Shown: positions 1-8,213, numbered from the stretch's first letter. The stretch: DNA of 9,261 nucleotides from Pseudomonadota bacterium (GCA_023419055.1 JAEZYO010000057.1:1-9261), one strand, 5' to 3'. Notes: generated from the sequence alone by a model not told the origin. Made by a program: numbers and translations.

Positions 1-27
1 CCCCAGCACCCGGCGACGGCCAGGTAG
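1..27 (+). CDS. Possible 3' end of an upstream gene (partial)
   Basis: The first 27 bases read in frame 1 as eight sense codons, all with G or C in the third position, followed by TAG at 25-27, which overlaps the Shine-Dalgarno sequence of the next gene. That codon pattern fits coding sequence of this genome and would place an upstream gene 12 bases before the SRPBCC gene. Frame 2 is also open and ends in TGA at 41-43, overlapping the GTG start, but its codon use is poorer. AHSA1-type genes often follow an ArsR-family regulator, but eight codons cannot identify a family. Confidence 0.25.
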   Translation, partial: PQHPATAR

Positions 28-33
28 GAGGAG
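26..33 (+). promoter_or_regulatory. Shine-Dalgarno sequence of the SRPBCC gene
   Basis: AGGAGGAG lies six bases before the GTG at 40. This is a near-perfect ribosome binding site and fixes the start at 40 rather than at the overlapping out-of-frame TTG at 36. Confidence 0.8.
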
Positions 34-39
34 ATTTGA

Positions 40-1062
40 GTGAACTTCGCCGACATCATCGACAGGGGGGCCGTGCGACTCACGCGCACGTTCCCGGGCG
101 ACATCGATCGCATCTGGGCGTACCTCACCGAACCCGAGCTTCGAAAGCGTTGGCTCGCGGACGGACCGATGGACCTCCGACCTGGAGGCGCCTTCACCCT
201 GATCTTCGAGCACCGGAGCCTCTCGCACGAGAAGGAGGCGCCGGAGCGCTACCGCAAGGAATCACGCAGCTCGCTGTCGGGTCGCGTGCTCCTGTGCGAG
301 CCACCGAGGCTCCTCAAGCTCACCTGGCCGGCGGACGGTCAGGACTCGGAGGTGACGTTCGAGCTTACTCAGAAGGGCGAGGTCGTGGAGGTCGTGCTCG
401 TTCACCGGCGCCTCGGGCGCTCGACCACCGTGGCCAGCGTGGCGGCGGGTTGGGACGCGCACACCCGCATCCTGCAGGACCAACTGCAGAGCTTACCGCC
501 GCGCGGCTTCTGGTCGACGCACACGGCGCTCGAGCAGACCTACGCTGCTCGCCTGAGTGAGGTGGAGCGCTACTTCGGGTGGGCGCAGGGTAACGAACGA
601 GAGCTTCGCGAGCGCGACGGTGCCTGGTCGAGCGTGATTCGTCGCCGCTTCGCCGCCCCTCGGGAGCGGATCTGGTCGGCGTTCACGAATCCAGTCGAGC
701 TTCCGCGCTGGCTCGGCGCGCCCGAAGGTGAGCTCTCACTCGGTGGAATCGTCGTGCTGGATCTCGCGATGCCCGAGAAGGTGACGCTCGAGGTGCTCGC
801 GTGCGAACCTCCTCGAAGGCTCCGCACCACCTGGAGCTACGGCGCGCTCGCGCCCAGTGAAGTCGAGCTACGCCTCGAGGTCGACGGAGACGGCACGTCG
901 CTCGAGCTCGAGCATTTCACCTCGCCGGATCGCGGCGACGCCGCCGGCACCGGGAGCGGCTGGGAAGCAGCCCTCTTCCAGCTCGAGCACTTCATCGCCG
1001 GAAAGCCCGCCCCGAGCGAGGCGAGCTTTGCGGCGACGGAGGACGCCTGGAAGAAGCAGTGA
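40..1062 (+). CDS. Tandem SRPBCC (AHSA1-like) domain protein
   Basis: This 340-residue protein carries two copies of the START/Bet v1-like fold of the AHSA1 type (activator of Hsp90 ATPase homologue-like). Copy 1 spans about residues 10-175 and begins with the typical opening 'RTFPGDIDRIWAYLTEPE' followed by RWL and a proline-glycine turn. Copy 2 spans about 195-320 and repeats it ('RRFAAPRERIWSAFTNP', RWL). Both end with a GW-x(n)-L helix ('GWDAHTRIL', 'GWEAALFQL'). 'CEPPR-L' also occurs in both (about residues 86 and 255), which supports internal duplication. Proteins of this fold enclose a hydrophobic ligand pocket; ligand and role are unknown here. There is no signal peptide or membrane segment, so it is probably cytoplasmic. 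Single-domain members are about 140-170 residues, so this is a double-length form. It converges on yceI with a nine-base gap and may be coupled to an upstream gene. Confidence 0.9.
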   Translation: MNFADIIDRGAVRLTRTFPGDIDRIWAYLTEPELRKRWLADGPMDLRPGGAFTLIFEHRSLSHEKEAPERYRKESRSSLSGRVLLCEPPRLLKLTWPADGQDSEVTFELTQKGEVVEVVLVHRRLGRSTTVASVAAGWDAHTRILQDQLQSLPPRGFWSTHTALEQTYAARLSEVERYFGWAQGNERELRERDGAWSSVIRRRFAAPRERIWSAFTNPVELPRWLGAPEGELSLGGIVVLDLAMPEKVTLEVLACEPPRRLRTTWSYGALAPSEVELRLEVDGDGTSLELEHFTSPDRGDAAGTGSGWEAALFQLEHFIAGKPAPSEASFAATEDAWKKQ

Positions 1063-1071
1063 CGGGCGGGC

Positions 1072-1716
1072 TTACGCGCCGCCTTGCTTCTTCGCCTTGA
1101 TCTTGAGCTTGATGAGGACGTCGTCCTTGATGAGATCGTCCGGCAAGCCCGCGTAGACGATCCCGAAATCCTTGCGGTTGATCGCGAACTCGGCGCTCAC
1201 GTCCACGCTGTCACCCTCGACCTTGATGGTGGCGGGGAACGTGATGGCCTTCTTCACGCCGTGCAGGTCCAGGTTGCCCGTGACGGTGTGGCTCGCGCCC
1301 TTCTCGCCGCCGGCCTTGATCGCCGTGGACGTGAAGGTCGCCTTGGGGAATTTCGCCGTGTCGAAGAAGTCGGCGGACTTGAGGTGTCCGGTGAGCTTCT
1401 CGGTGTCGCTCTTGATCGAGTCCGTCGTGACGTCGACCGTGACCTGGCTCTTCAGCGGGTCGTTGTCGACGAGGTGGATCTTGCCGCTGAACTTCTCGAA
1501 GGAGCCGTCGTGCTTCTTGGTGACCTTCGCTCCGACGAACTCGAGATCAGAGTCGGCGTCGCTGAACACGTACTGCACGGCACCGCTCGGCGGCGGGGTC
1601 GTCGCTTCGGAGGGGGCGGCCACGGTCGCGACCGACTTGTCCTTGGCGGGCTGATCGTCACAGCCAGCGGCAAAGACCAAGAGCGCGCTGGCGAAGAGCA
1701 GATGAGAAGAACGCAT
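1072..1716 (-). CDS. YceI-family lipoprotein
   Basis: This 214-residue protein starts at ATG 1716, preceded by AAGGAG (1722-1727) at five bases; a longer reading from 1845 would hide the signal peptide inside a basic tail and has no such site. Residues 1-19 form a lipoprotein signal peptide with lipobox F-A-A-G-C, lipidated Cys19, then a Pro/Ala/Thr-rich linker to about residue 45. The YceI beta-barrel domain occupies about 48-210, with the family motifs 'HLKSADFFDTAKFPKATF' (111-128), 'LHGVKKAITFP' (151-161) and 'FAINRKDFGI' (177-186). YceI proteins are lipocalin-like and bind isoprenoid or other amphiphilic ligands in the cell envelope; the ligand here is unknown. Asp20 and Asp21 follow the lipidated Cys, which in E. 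coli would hold it in the inner membrane; whether that rule applies here is uncertain. It lies 170 bases downstream of pcrA on the same strand, with palindromes between, so it is probably transcribed separately. Confidence 0.93.
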   Translation of the reverse strand: MRSSHLLFASALLVFAAGCDDQPAKDKSVATVAAPSEATTPPPSGAVQYVFSDADSDLEFVGAKVTKKHDGSFEKFSGKIHLVDNDPLKSQVTVDVTTDSIKSDTEKLTGHLKSADFFDTAKFPKATFTSTAIKAGGEKGASHTVTGNLDLHGVKKAITFPATIKVEGDSVDVSAEFAINRKDFGIVYAGLPDDLIKDDVLIKLKIKAKKQGGA

Positions 1717-1721
1717 GGTGA

Positions 1722-1727
1722 CTCCTT
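1722..1727 (-). promoter_or_regulatory. Shine-Dalgarno sequence deciding the yceI start
   Basis: On the minus strand AAGGAG stands five bases before ATG 1716. It selects the start that begins directly with the lipoprotein signal peptide. Confidence 0.75.
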
Positions 1728-1810
1728 GTTCTCGTTTGGTGGCGAGAGTCTGAGTCCGTGATCCAGGGTGCGCTAGCCCCTTTATGGATGAATACAGCGT
1801 TGCAATAGGG

Positions 1811-1831
1811 GAACGTTCGCGCCGACGGCGC
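1811..1831. promoter_or_regulatory. Two abutting palindromes upstream of yceI
   Basis: GAACGTTC (1811-1818, perfect 8-base palindrome) is followed directly by GCGCCG-A-CGGCGC (1819-1831, two perfect 6-base arms). They lie about 95-115 bases upstream of the yceI start and beside a relatively A/T-rich stretch (about 1780-1808) in an otherwise very GC-rich region. They could be operator sites or part of a promoter region. I could not recognise convincing -35/-10 hexamers for yceI here. On the plus strand the second palindrome is followed by CTTTT and looks slightly like a terminator, but no plus-strand gene ends nearby. Confidence 0.3.
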
Positions 1832-1841
1832 CTTTTGACAC

Positions 1842-1858
1842 GCACACTCGAGTGGTGC
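1842..1858 (-). terminator. Inverted repeat behind pcrA, possible terminator
   Basis: The core CACTCGAGTG (1845-1854) is a perfect 10-base palindrome. Allowing one bulged base it extends to GCAC at 1842-1845 and GTGC at 1855-1858. It begins about 30 bases after the pcrA stop, in the direction of pcrA transcription. There is no U-run directly after it, so it is not a classical intrinsic terminator and could instead be an operator or a transcript-end stabilising hairpin. Confidence 0.3.
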
Positions 1859-1886
1859 AGCGCCGCGCGCAGGGCCGGCTCGCGGG

Positions 1887-4193
1887 TTAGTCCAGTTCGA
1901 GGAAGTCGGCGCGGATGCTCTTGACGCCGTGCTCACCGAAGCGCGCCACGATGATGGGCCGGTGCCCGTTCTCGACGCGCTCGACGATGCCTCGGCCGAA
2001 CGTTTTGTGACGAACGCGATCGCCCGGGTGAACCGAGTGACCTTCGTGCTCTCCGCCGCCGTCGCGCTCCACGACGCGCGTCCCCGGCGCGAGCTCCTGC
2101 TTGCGCTCGACGGTCCTGCGATCGAACGCGACGCGCTCCGTGATCCCCGACGGGGGACCGCCGCTGCGACGCGCGCTGCCGGATCCCGACGAGCTCGGGC
2201 CGTAGGAGCTGCGCGCGCCGTACGCGCTCTCGAACGAGTTGTACGAGGCGTAAGCGGAGGGCGCGGACCTCTTCGGGGCGCCCTCGCGCACGATGACGTC
2301 CTCCGGGAGATCGGCGAGAAAGCGGCTCGGCGAGAGCCAGCGCGTCTGCCCGAACAGCGTGCGCGCGCCGGTGTAGGTGACGTACAGCCGTTGCCGCGCG
2401 CGAGTGATCGCGACGTAGGCGAGCCGGCGTTCTTCGTCGAGCTCCTCCGGGTCATGCCCGCTGACGCCGCGGTAGGGGAAGATCTCCTCTTCCATCCCGG
2501 TCATGAAAACAGCGCGATACTCGAGGCCCTTGGCCGTGTGCACGGTCATCAAGGACACCTTCGGCGTGTTCTCGATCGAGTCGGCGGCGCTCACCAGCGT
2601 GATGCGCTCGAGGTAGCCTTCGAGCGTCGCCGCCTCGCCGGTCTCCTCGGTCTGCTCCTCGTACTCGGCGATCGAGCCGACGAGCTCTTCCAAGTTACCG
2701 AGCCGCGCGTCGCTCTCGGCGTCGTCGGCGTCTTTCAACATCTTGCGGTAGCCGGAGCGCTCGAGCACGCGGTTCGCGAGATCGGAAGGGCCGAGGCTGC
2801 GCGCGGAGGAGGCGAGCTCGTCGAGGAGCTCCTTGACGGCGGCGAGCTTCTTCTTCGTGCCGGAGGGCAGCTCCGAGCTCTCCGCGAACTCGAGGGTGTC
2901 GTAGAGGCTCGTGCTGTTCTCGGCCGCGAACGCGAGCAAGCGGTCCACCGTCTTGTCACCGATGCCGCGCGCAGGGACGTTGATCACGCGCAGGAGATCG
3001 GCGTCGCTCTTCGGGTTGACGACGAGGCGCAGGTAAGCGATCAGGTCCTTGACCTCGGCGCGCTCGAAGAACTTCATCCCGCCGATCACCTGGTACGGCA
3101 GGTTCGACGCTCGGAGCGCCTCTTCCAGCGCTCGCGACTGCGCGTGCACCCGGTAAAAGACCGCGATGTCGTCGGCCCTGACGCCGCGCGCGAGCTCGCT
3201 GTGGATGGTGCGCGCCACGAAGGCCGCCTCCTCTCGCTCGTCGCCCAGCATGCGCACGCGCACCGGATCGCCCGCGGGCGCGTCGGTCCAGAGCTTCTTG
3301 TCCACTCGTTCGGTCGCGTTCTGGATCACGCCGAGCGCCGCCTGAACGATGTTGTTGGTGGAGCGGTAGTTTTGCTCGAGCTTGACGACGTAGGCGTCGG
3401 GGAAGTCGCGCTCGAAGCTCCGGATCAGCCTCACGTCGGCGCCGCGCCAGCGGTAGATCGCCTGATCGTCGTCTCCTACCACGCACAGGTTGCGCGTCAG
3501 CGCCGAGAGCGCGCGCACCAGGCGGTACTGCATCAGGTTCGTGTCCTGGAACTCGTCCACGAGGACGTGAGCGAAGCGTCCGCGCAGCTCCTGCCCCTCG
3601 CGCGTGTCGGACTCGGCGATGCGCATCATGTGCAGGATGAGGTCGTCGAAATCGACGGCGTTCGATTGCCGCAGCGAGCGCTCGTAGCGCTCGTAGATGT
3701 CCTTGATGCTCTTGCCGATGTCGCCGGCGCCGGGGTCGCCGGGGGCGCGGCCTTCGCGCTTCTCGCGGCTGATCTGTCCGGCGATCGATTTCGGCGGGAA
3801 TTCCTGGTCGTTCAAGCCCAGGTCCTTGAGCACGCGCCCGAGGACCGCCTTCTGGTCGGCGTCGTCGTAGATGACGAAGTTCTTGTTCAGCCCCACCGCC
3901 TCCGAGTAGCGGCGCAGGAGGCGCGCGCACACGGAGTGGAAGGTCCCGATCCAGAGATCGCGCGTGACCTCGGGACCCGCGAGCTGCTCCAGCCGGGCTC
4001 GCATCTCGCCCGCCGCCTTGTTGGTGAAGGTGACCGCCAGGATGCGGTACGGGGGCACGCGGTGGGTCGCGAGCAGGTTCGCGATGCGGAACGTGATGAC
4101 ACGCGTCTTGCCGCTCCCCGCGCCGGCGAAGACCAGAAGCGGACCGCTTTCGTGGACGACCGCTTCGAGCTGCGGCGGGTTGAGCTCCGACAT
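1887..4193 (-). CDS. pcrA: UvrD/PcrA-type SF1A DNA helicase
   Basis: This 768-residue ATP-dependent 3'-5' helicase acts in DNA repair and replication-fork or transcription-conflict processing. All SF1A motifs are visible in order: Q-motif 'LNPPQLEAV' (4-12), Walker A 'AGAGSGKT' (23-30, Lys29), motif Ia 'TFTNKAAGEM' (55-64), Ib 'IGTFHSVCARLLRR' (82-95), Walker B 'VDEFQDTN' (212-219), III 'VVGDDDQAIYRWRGAD' (238-253), IV 'LEQNYRST' (272-279), V 'VHTAKGLEY' (551-559) and VI 'AYVAITRARQRLYV' (592-605). A flexible Ser/Tyr/Gly-rich linker (about 640-685) leads to a C-terminal Tudor-like domain (about 720-768, 'GDRVRHKTFGRGIVERV'), which in PcrA/UvrD contacts RNA polymerase. ATG 4193 is the only possible start: the frame closes at 4227-4229 with no other start codon before it. 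The SD-like AAGGGAG directly abuts the ATG. The gene diverges from the membrane-protein gene at 4269. The name uvrD would be equally acceptable; Rep is less likely given the Tudor-like tail. Confidence 0.96.
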   Translation of the reverse strand: MSELNPPQLEAVVHESGPLLVFAGAGSGKTRVITFRIANLLATHRVPPYRILAVTFTNKAAGEMRARLEQLAGPEVTRDLWIGTFHSVCARLLRRYSEAVGLNKNFVIYDDADQKAVLGRVLKDLGLNDQEFPPKSIAGQISREKREGRAPGDPGAGDIGKSIKDIYERYERSLRQSNAVDFDDLILHMMRIAESDTREGQELRGRFAHVLVDEFQDTNLMQYRLVRALSALTRNLCVVGDDDQAIYRWRGADVRLIRSFERDFPDAYVVKLEQNYRSTNNIVQAALGVIQNATERVDKKLWTDAPAGDPVRVRMLGDEREEAAFVARTIHSELARGVRADDIAVFYRVHAQSRALEEALRASNLPYQVIGGMKFFERAEVKDLIAYLRLVVNPKSDADLLRVINVPARGIGDKTVDRLLAFAAENSTSLYDTLEFAESSELPSGTKKKLAAVKELLDELASSARSLGPSDLANRVLERSGYRKMLKDADDAESDARLGNLEELVGSIAEYEEQTEETGEAATLEGYLERITLVSAADSIENTPKVSLMTVHTAKGLEYRAVFMTGMEEEIFPYRGVSGHDPEELDEERRLAYVAITRARQRLYVTYTGARTLFGQTRWLSPSRFLADLPEDVIVREGAPKRSAPSAYASYNSFESAYGARSSYGPSSSGSGSARRSGGPPSGITERVAFDRRTVERKQELAPGTRVVERDGGGEHEGHSVHPGDRVRHKTFGRGIVERVENGHRPIIVARFGEHGVKSIRADFLELD

Positions 4194-4201
4194 CTCCCTT
4201 C

Positions 4202-4230
4202 GCCGTAGCGCCGCGTGAGCTGGTCCTCAA
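4202..4230 (-). promoter_or_regulatory. Weak candidate promoter of pcrA
   Basis: On the minus strand TTGAGG (plus 4225-4230) and TACGGC (4202-4207) are 17 bases apart. The -35 is fair and the -10 poor. If used, transcription would begin within a few bases of ATG 4193, giving a nearly leaderless message. The same 75-base gap contains GGTCC (4223-4227) and GGACC (4237-4241), short inverted arms that could bind a regulator of both divergent genes. Evidence is thin. Confidence 0.25.
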
Positions 4231-4258
4231 CCCCTTGGACCGGCGTCGCTCCTTTGGT

Positions 4259-4262
4259 AGGA
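4259..4262 (+). promoter_or_regulatory. Shine-Dalgarno sequence deciding the start at 4269
   Basis: AGGA (within TAGGAAA) lies six bases before GTG 4269. The longer alternative GTG at 4215 has no comparable site. The same TAGGAA could also be read as a -10 with TTGGAC at 4235-4240 (17-base spacer), but both hexamers match poorly, so the ribosome-binding reading is preferred. Confidence 0.5.
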
Positions 4263-4268
4263 AATCGC

Positions 4269-5363
4269 GTGGCTCCGGACGAACCGCCGCTCGACCCGAG
4301 CCCCGAGGGCGAGGTGCCCGTAGCGAGCGCGAGGCCCGAGGCCGTGCTCGGCGGCGCCCGCTGGTCCCGGATCGAGCTCGGTCCCGTCGGGGCGCGCCTG
4401 CCGAGCGAGTGCGCTTGCTGCGGCGGAGCGGTGTCGGCGCACACCGTCGTGCGCCGCGGCCGTGACGCGGCCGAGCTCCTCGTCGGCTACTGCCCGGCTT
4501 GCCACGAGCACGCGGGCAAAGATGGCACTCGCGCGCTCGGGGTCGGGCTCGCGTCCTTCTTGCTCGCCGCTTCGCTCGGGGTGGCGCTGCCGCTCTCGAC
4601 GCGCGCGCCGCTTTTCGTGGTCGTGCTCTTGGTGCTCGCGGCGTCCCTTCTCCCGGTGCTCGTCGCGGCGGCGTTGCGGCCTCGCCCTGCACGCGGTCAC
4701 GCCGCTTGGGGCGGTGCAGTCCAGTTCTCGGGCTCTGCGCTCTGCTGCGCGCGGAGCGACTACGCGGACGAACTCTTGCGTCTGAACCCGAAGGGCCGAA
4801 AGCTCGAGAGCAGCGCGCCGCCGTGGTTCTCGCCCTGGATGCTCGCGGGCCCGCTGATCGCTCTATCGGTGACACCTTTCGCCTACGAGCTCTCCTTTCC
4901 CACGCTGAGAGTGCTCAACCTGACTGGTGAGCGCTTCGAGGTCTGGGTCGACGGACGTCCTGTCGGAAGCGTCGATCCGACGAGCGTCGAGAGTCCGCGC
5001 GCCGGGCGCGATCTCGAGGTCGCAGCCGGGTCGCACCTGTTCGAGGTGCGTGACGCGTCGGGGGCGCTGGTCTCGAGAGCGACCGGACGCTTGGTGAGCG
5101 GTAAGAGCCACCTGTTCGCTCCGGCGAGCGACGCCTACTGCTTCTGGATCGAGACCCTGAGCTACGGTCGCGGCGCCGGCGATACGGAGCGGCGCCCGCT
5201 CGCGGGCGAGGCTCGATTTTGGGTCCTTCCCGACGGGATCGACGGCTTCTTCACGCCTCCTCGGGCCCCCCCGGCCCTCGCCGGGAGCTTGAGCGGAGGC
5301 TCGGTGACCGTGCTCCGTCAGGCCCCCTGCGACCAGGCACCCGCGGAAGTCCAGGCACCGTGA
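4269..5363 (+). CDS. Unrecognised membrane protein, zinc-ribbon-like N-terminus
   Basis: I do not recognise this 364-residue protein. Start GTG 4269 is chosen for its AGGA site; GTG 4215 would add 18 residues. After a Pro/Glu-rich N-terminus comes a possible zinc-binding knuckle pair: Cys48-x-x-Cys51 (Cys50 also present) and Cys75-x-x-Cys78 followed by His79 and His81. Hydrophobic segments at about 89-109 and 114-136 form a hairpin, then a basic loop (RPRPAR, inside) with a Cys pair at 159-160 and 'YADELLRLNP', then a third segment at about 188-207. By the positive-inside rule the Cys4 head is cytoplasmic and the last ~155 residues are extracytoplasmic. That part looks beta-rich ('FEVWVDGRPVGSV', 'AAGSHLFEVRDASG'), loosely like PEGA-type domains. 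Zinc binding and topology are inferences; function unknown. It diverges from pcrA and precedes grpE by 89 bases, but grpE has its own promoter, so a functional link is not implied. Confidence 0.8.
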   Translation: MAPDEPPLDPSPEGEVPVASARPEAVLGGARWSRIELGPVGARLPSECACCGGAVSAHTVVRRGRDAAELLVGYCPACHEHAGKDGTRALGVGLASFLLAASLGVALPLSTRAPLFVVVLLVLAASLLPVLVAAALRPRPARGHAAWGGAVQFSGSALCCARSDYADELLRLNPKGRKLESSAPPWFSPWMLAGPLIALSVTPFAYELSFPTLRVLNLTGERFEVWVDGRPVGSVDPTSVESPRAGRDLEVAAGSHLFEVRDASGALVSRATGRLVSGKSHLFAPASDAYCFWIETLSYGRGAGDTERRPLAGEARFWVLPDGIDGFFTPPRAPPALAGSLSGGSVTVLRQAPCDQAPAEVQAP

Positions 5364-5417
5364 CTCCACGAGCCCGGATTGTTGGATGAAATCGCGCTCC
5401 TCCGCCGGCTCCCGCCA

Positions 5418-5445
5418 TTGGCAACCCGGGGCGCATGGTTATACT
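5418..5445 (+). promoter_or_regulatory. Sigma-70-type promoter of grpE
   Basis: TTGGCA (5418-5423) and TATACT (5440-5445) are separated by 16 bases; both match the housekeeping consensus well. Transcription should start at about 5452, directly at GTG 5453. The -10 overlaps the upstream in-frame ATG at 5435, so that ATG would not be in the message. No sigma-32-like promoter or CIRCE operator was seen. Confidence 0.6.
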
Positions 5446-5452
5446 CCCGGCC

Positions 5453-6016
5453 GTGAGTGACCAAAGCGGTACCGAGAATCAGAACGGCCCCGTGAACGGG
5501 GACGAAGCCCAGGCGACCTCGTCCGAGTCCACGACTCCGTCTCAAGCGCCGCCGGCCGACCCCCTAGAGGAGGCGCGCAGTGAATCGGCGCGTCTTCGCG
5601 ATCAGTTGCTGCGCACCGCTGCGGACTTCGACAACTACAAGAAGCGCGCACGTCGCGAGCAGCAGGACGGTGAGCGCCGCGCCCGTGAGGACATGCTGCG
5701 TGATCTCCTGCCCGTCTTCGACAACTTGAGCCGCGCCGTTCAGCACGCCGAGAGCGCTTCGGACGTCAAATCGCTCGCCGATGGTATCGCGATGGTCATC
5801 CGCCAGTTCGAGGACACGCTCGGCAAGCTCGGCGTAGAGCGCATCAAGTCCGTGGGAGAAGGGTTCGATCCCGCGGTGCACGAGGCGATCCAGCAGCTCG
5901 AGACCACGGAGCACGCTCCGGGTACCGTGGCGGCGGAGCTCCAGGCCGGCTACCGCACCGGCGATCGCGTGGTCCGTCCGGCGCTCGTCGTCGTGGCCAA
6001 GGCGCCCGCCAACTGA
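5453..6016 (+). CDS. grpE: GrpE, nucleotide exchange factor of DnaK
   Basis: This 187-residue cytoplasmic cochaperone releases ADP from DnaK and so drives the Hsp70 cycle. Residues 1-35 are a polar, probably disordered N-terminus. About 36-100 form the long coiled-coil helix of the GrpE dimer ('RLRDQLLRTAADFDNYKKR', residues 48-66). The C-terminal beta domain, which contacts DnaK, carries the family signature around 'GEGFDPAVHEAI' (136-147) and 'GYRTGDRVVRPALVVVAK' (166-183). Length fits the family (about 170-200). GTG 5453 is chosen because the promoter -10 at 5440-5445 covers the alternative ATG 5435 (which would add MVILPA). No Shine-Dalgarno sequence precedes either start; GTG 5453 coincides with the predicted transcription start, so the message is probably leaderless. 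dnaK follows after 123 bases. hrcA, the usual neighbour in many bacteria, is not upstream. Confidence 0.95.
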   Translation: MSDQSGTENQNGPVNGDEAQATSSESTTPSQAPPADPLEEARSESARLRDQLLRTAADFDNYKKRARREQQDGERRAREDMLRDLLPVFDNLSRAVQHAESASDVKSLADGIAMVIRQFEDTLGKLGVERIKSVGEGFDPAVHEAIQQLETTEHAPGTVAAELQAGYRTGDRVVRPALVVVAKAPAN

Positions 6017-6055
6017 GATTGCGCGCGTTCTTTCAGCGGCGCGTCATCCCGCCGA

Positions 6056-6070
6056 ACCTCGGGCCGAGGT
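6056..6070. promoter_or_regulatory. 15-base palindrome between grpE and dnaK
   Basis: ACCTCGG-G-CCGAGGT is a perfect palindrome with two 7-base arms, 40 bases after the grpE stop and 70 bases before dnaK. As RNA it can form a six-pair hairpin with a three-base loop but has no U-run after it. It could be an operator for a dnaK promoter, a transcript-end hairpin for grpE, or a processing site. It does not resemble CIRCE. Confidence 0.4.
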
Positions 6071-6123
6071 GAGATTCCTCAGCACAACGGGCGAGCGTCT
6101 TCGCGCTTCGCCGTCGCTCGGGC

Positions 6124-6129
6124 TATCCT
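6124..6129 (+). promoter_or_regulatory. Candidate -10 element of dnaK
   Basis: TATCCT ends ten bases before ATG 6140. A possible -35 (TTCGCG, 6100-6105) at 18 bases spacing is weak. If active, the transcript would begin only a few bases before the ATG, giving a leaderless or very short leader, consistent with the absence of a Shine-Dalgarno sequence before dnaK. It could also be recognised by an alternative sigma factor. Confidence 0.35.
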
Positions 6130-6139
6130 GGTCGCGCTG

Positions 6140-7978
<1,839 letters not shown>

Positions 7979-8000
7979 ATCGACGGCGGCCCGGCCCGGC

Positions 8001-8213
8001 TCAGCCCGCCTTGCCGGCGGCTAGGCCGACGATGTCCTCCAAGTGAACCTTGGCGACGCCCGGCCGGCCTTCCGAGTCCGTCCAGATGCTGACGGTGGTG
8101 TCGTTGTCCGGGAACACGGTGTCGACGCGGACGATCTTGCCGGTTCGGCCGTCCTGGAGCGCGACGAACACGCGCTCGCTCATGAATTGATGAATGTCTC
8201 GTAGCGTGGTCAT
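8001..8213 (-). CDS. Unrecognised 70-residue protein
   Basis: I do not recognise a family. The protein 'MTTLRDIHQFMSERVFVAL...' is small, acidic to neutral, with no Cys, signal peptide or membrane segment. After an N-terminal helix (about 3-14) the rest looks like alternating short strands with Gly and Asp turns ('DGRTGKIVRVDTVFPDND', 'VSIWTDSEGRPGVAKVHLEDIVG'), which would suit a small SH3/KOW-like barrel; that fold is a guess. Start ATG 8213 is chosen because the promoter -10 at 8281-8286 overlaps the longer in-frame ATG at 8285, so that start is not transcribed. The resulting leader is about 60 bases. AGGGG directly abuts ATG 8213, tighter than usual. ATG 8183 (MSERVF) is another possible start. 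The gene lies between dnaA and dnaK, on the dnaA strand, behind a hairpin. The strong promoter and G/C-biased codons argue that it is real. Confidence 0.75.
   Translation of the reverse strand: MTTLRDIHQFMSERVFVALQDGRTGKIVRVDTVFPDNDTTVSIWTDSEGRPGVAKVHLEDIVGLAAGKAG

Noticed and set aside
1063..1071. Terminator between the convergent SRPBCC and yceI genes
   Set aside because: Only nine bases separate the stop codons and no convincing hairpin with a T-run was found around them.
1084..1761. Plus-strand 225-codon frame opposite yceI
   Set aside because: Leu/Asp/Val/Arg-rich shadow of the clear YceI lipoprotein, without a start context.
1929..4208. 759-codon open frame on the plus strand across the whole helicase gene
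   Set aside because: It is antisense to pcrA, which has every SF1A motif. Its translation is rich in Arg, Ala, Val and Leu with no recognisable domain; strong G/C third-position bias commonly opens such a shadow frame.
2956..4875. 639-codon open frame on the minus strand
   Set aside because: It overlaps pcrA in another frame and runs antisense through the membrane-protein gene; Arg/Pro/Ala-rich low-complexity translation, a shadow.
5435..5452. Upstream ATG as the start of GrpE
   Set aside because: It lies in the promoter: the -10 TATACT covers 5440-5445, and the predicted transcript starts after it.
7979..8010. GC-rich partial inverted repeat between the dnaK and small-gene ends as a bidirectional terminator
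   Set aside because: Only about five pairs (GGCGG/CCGCC) match cleanly, there is no T-run on either side, and such repeats are expected by chance at this composition.
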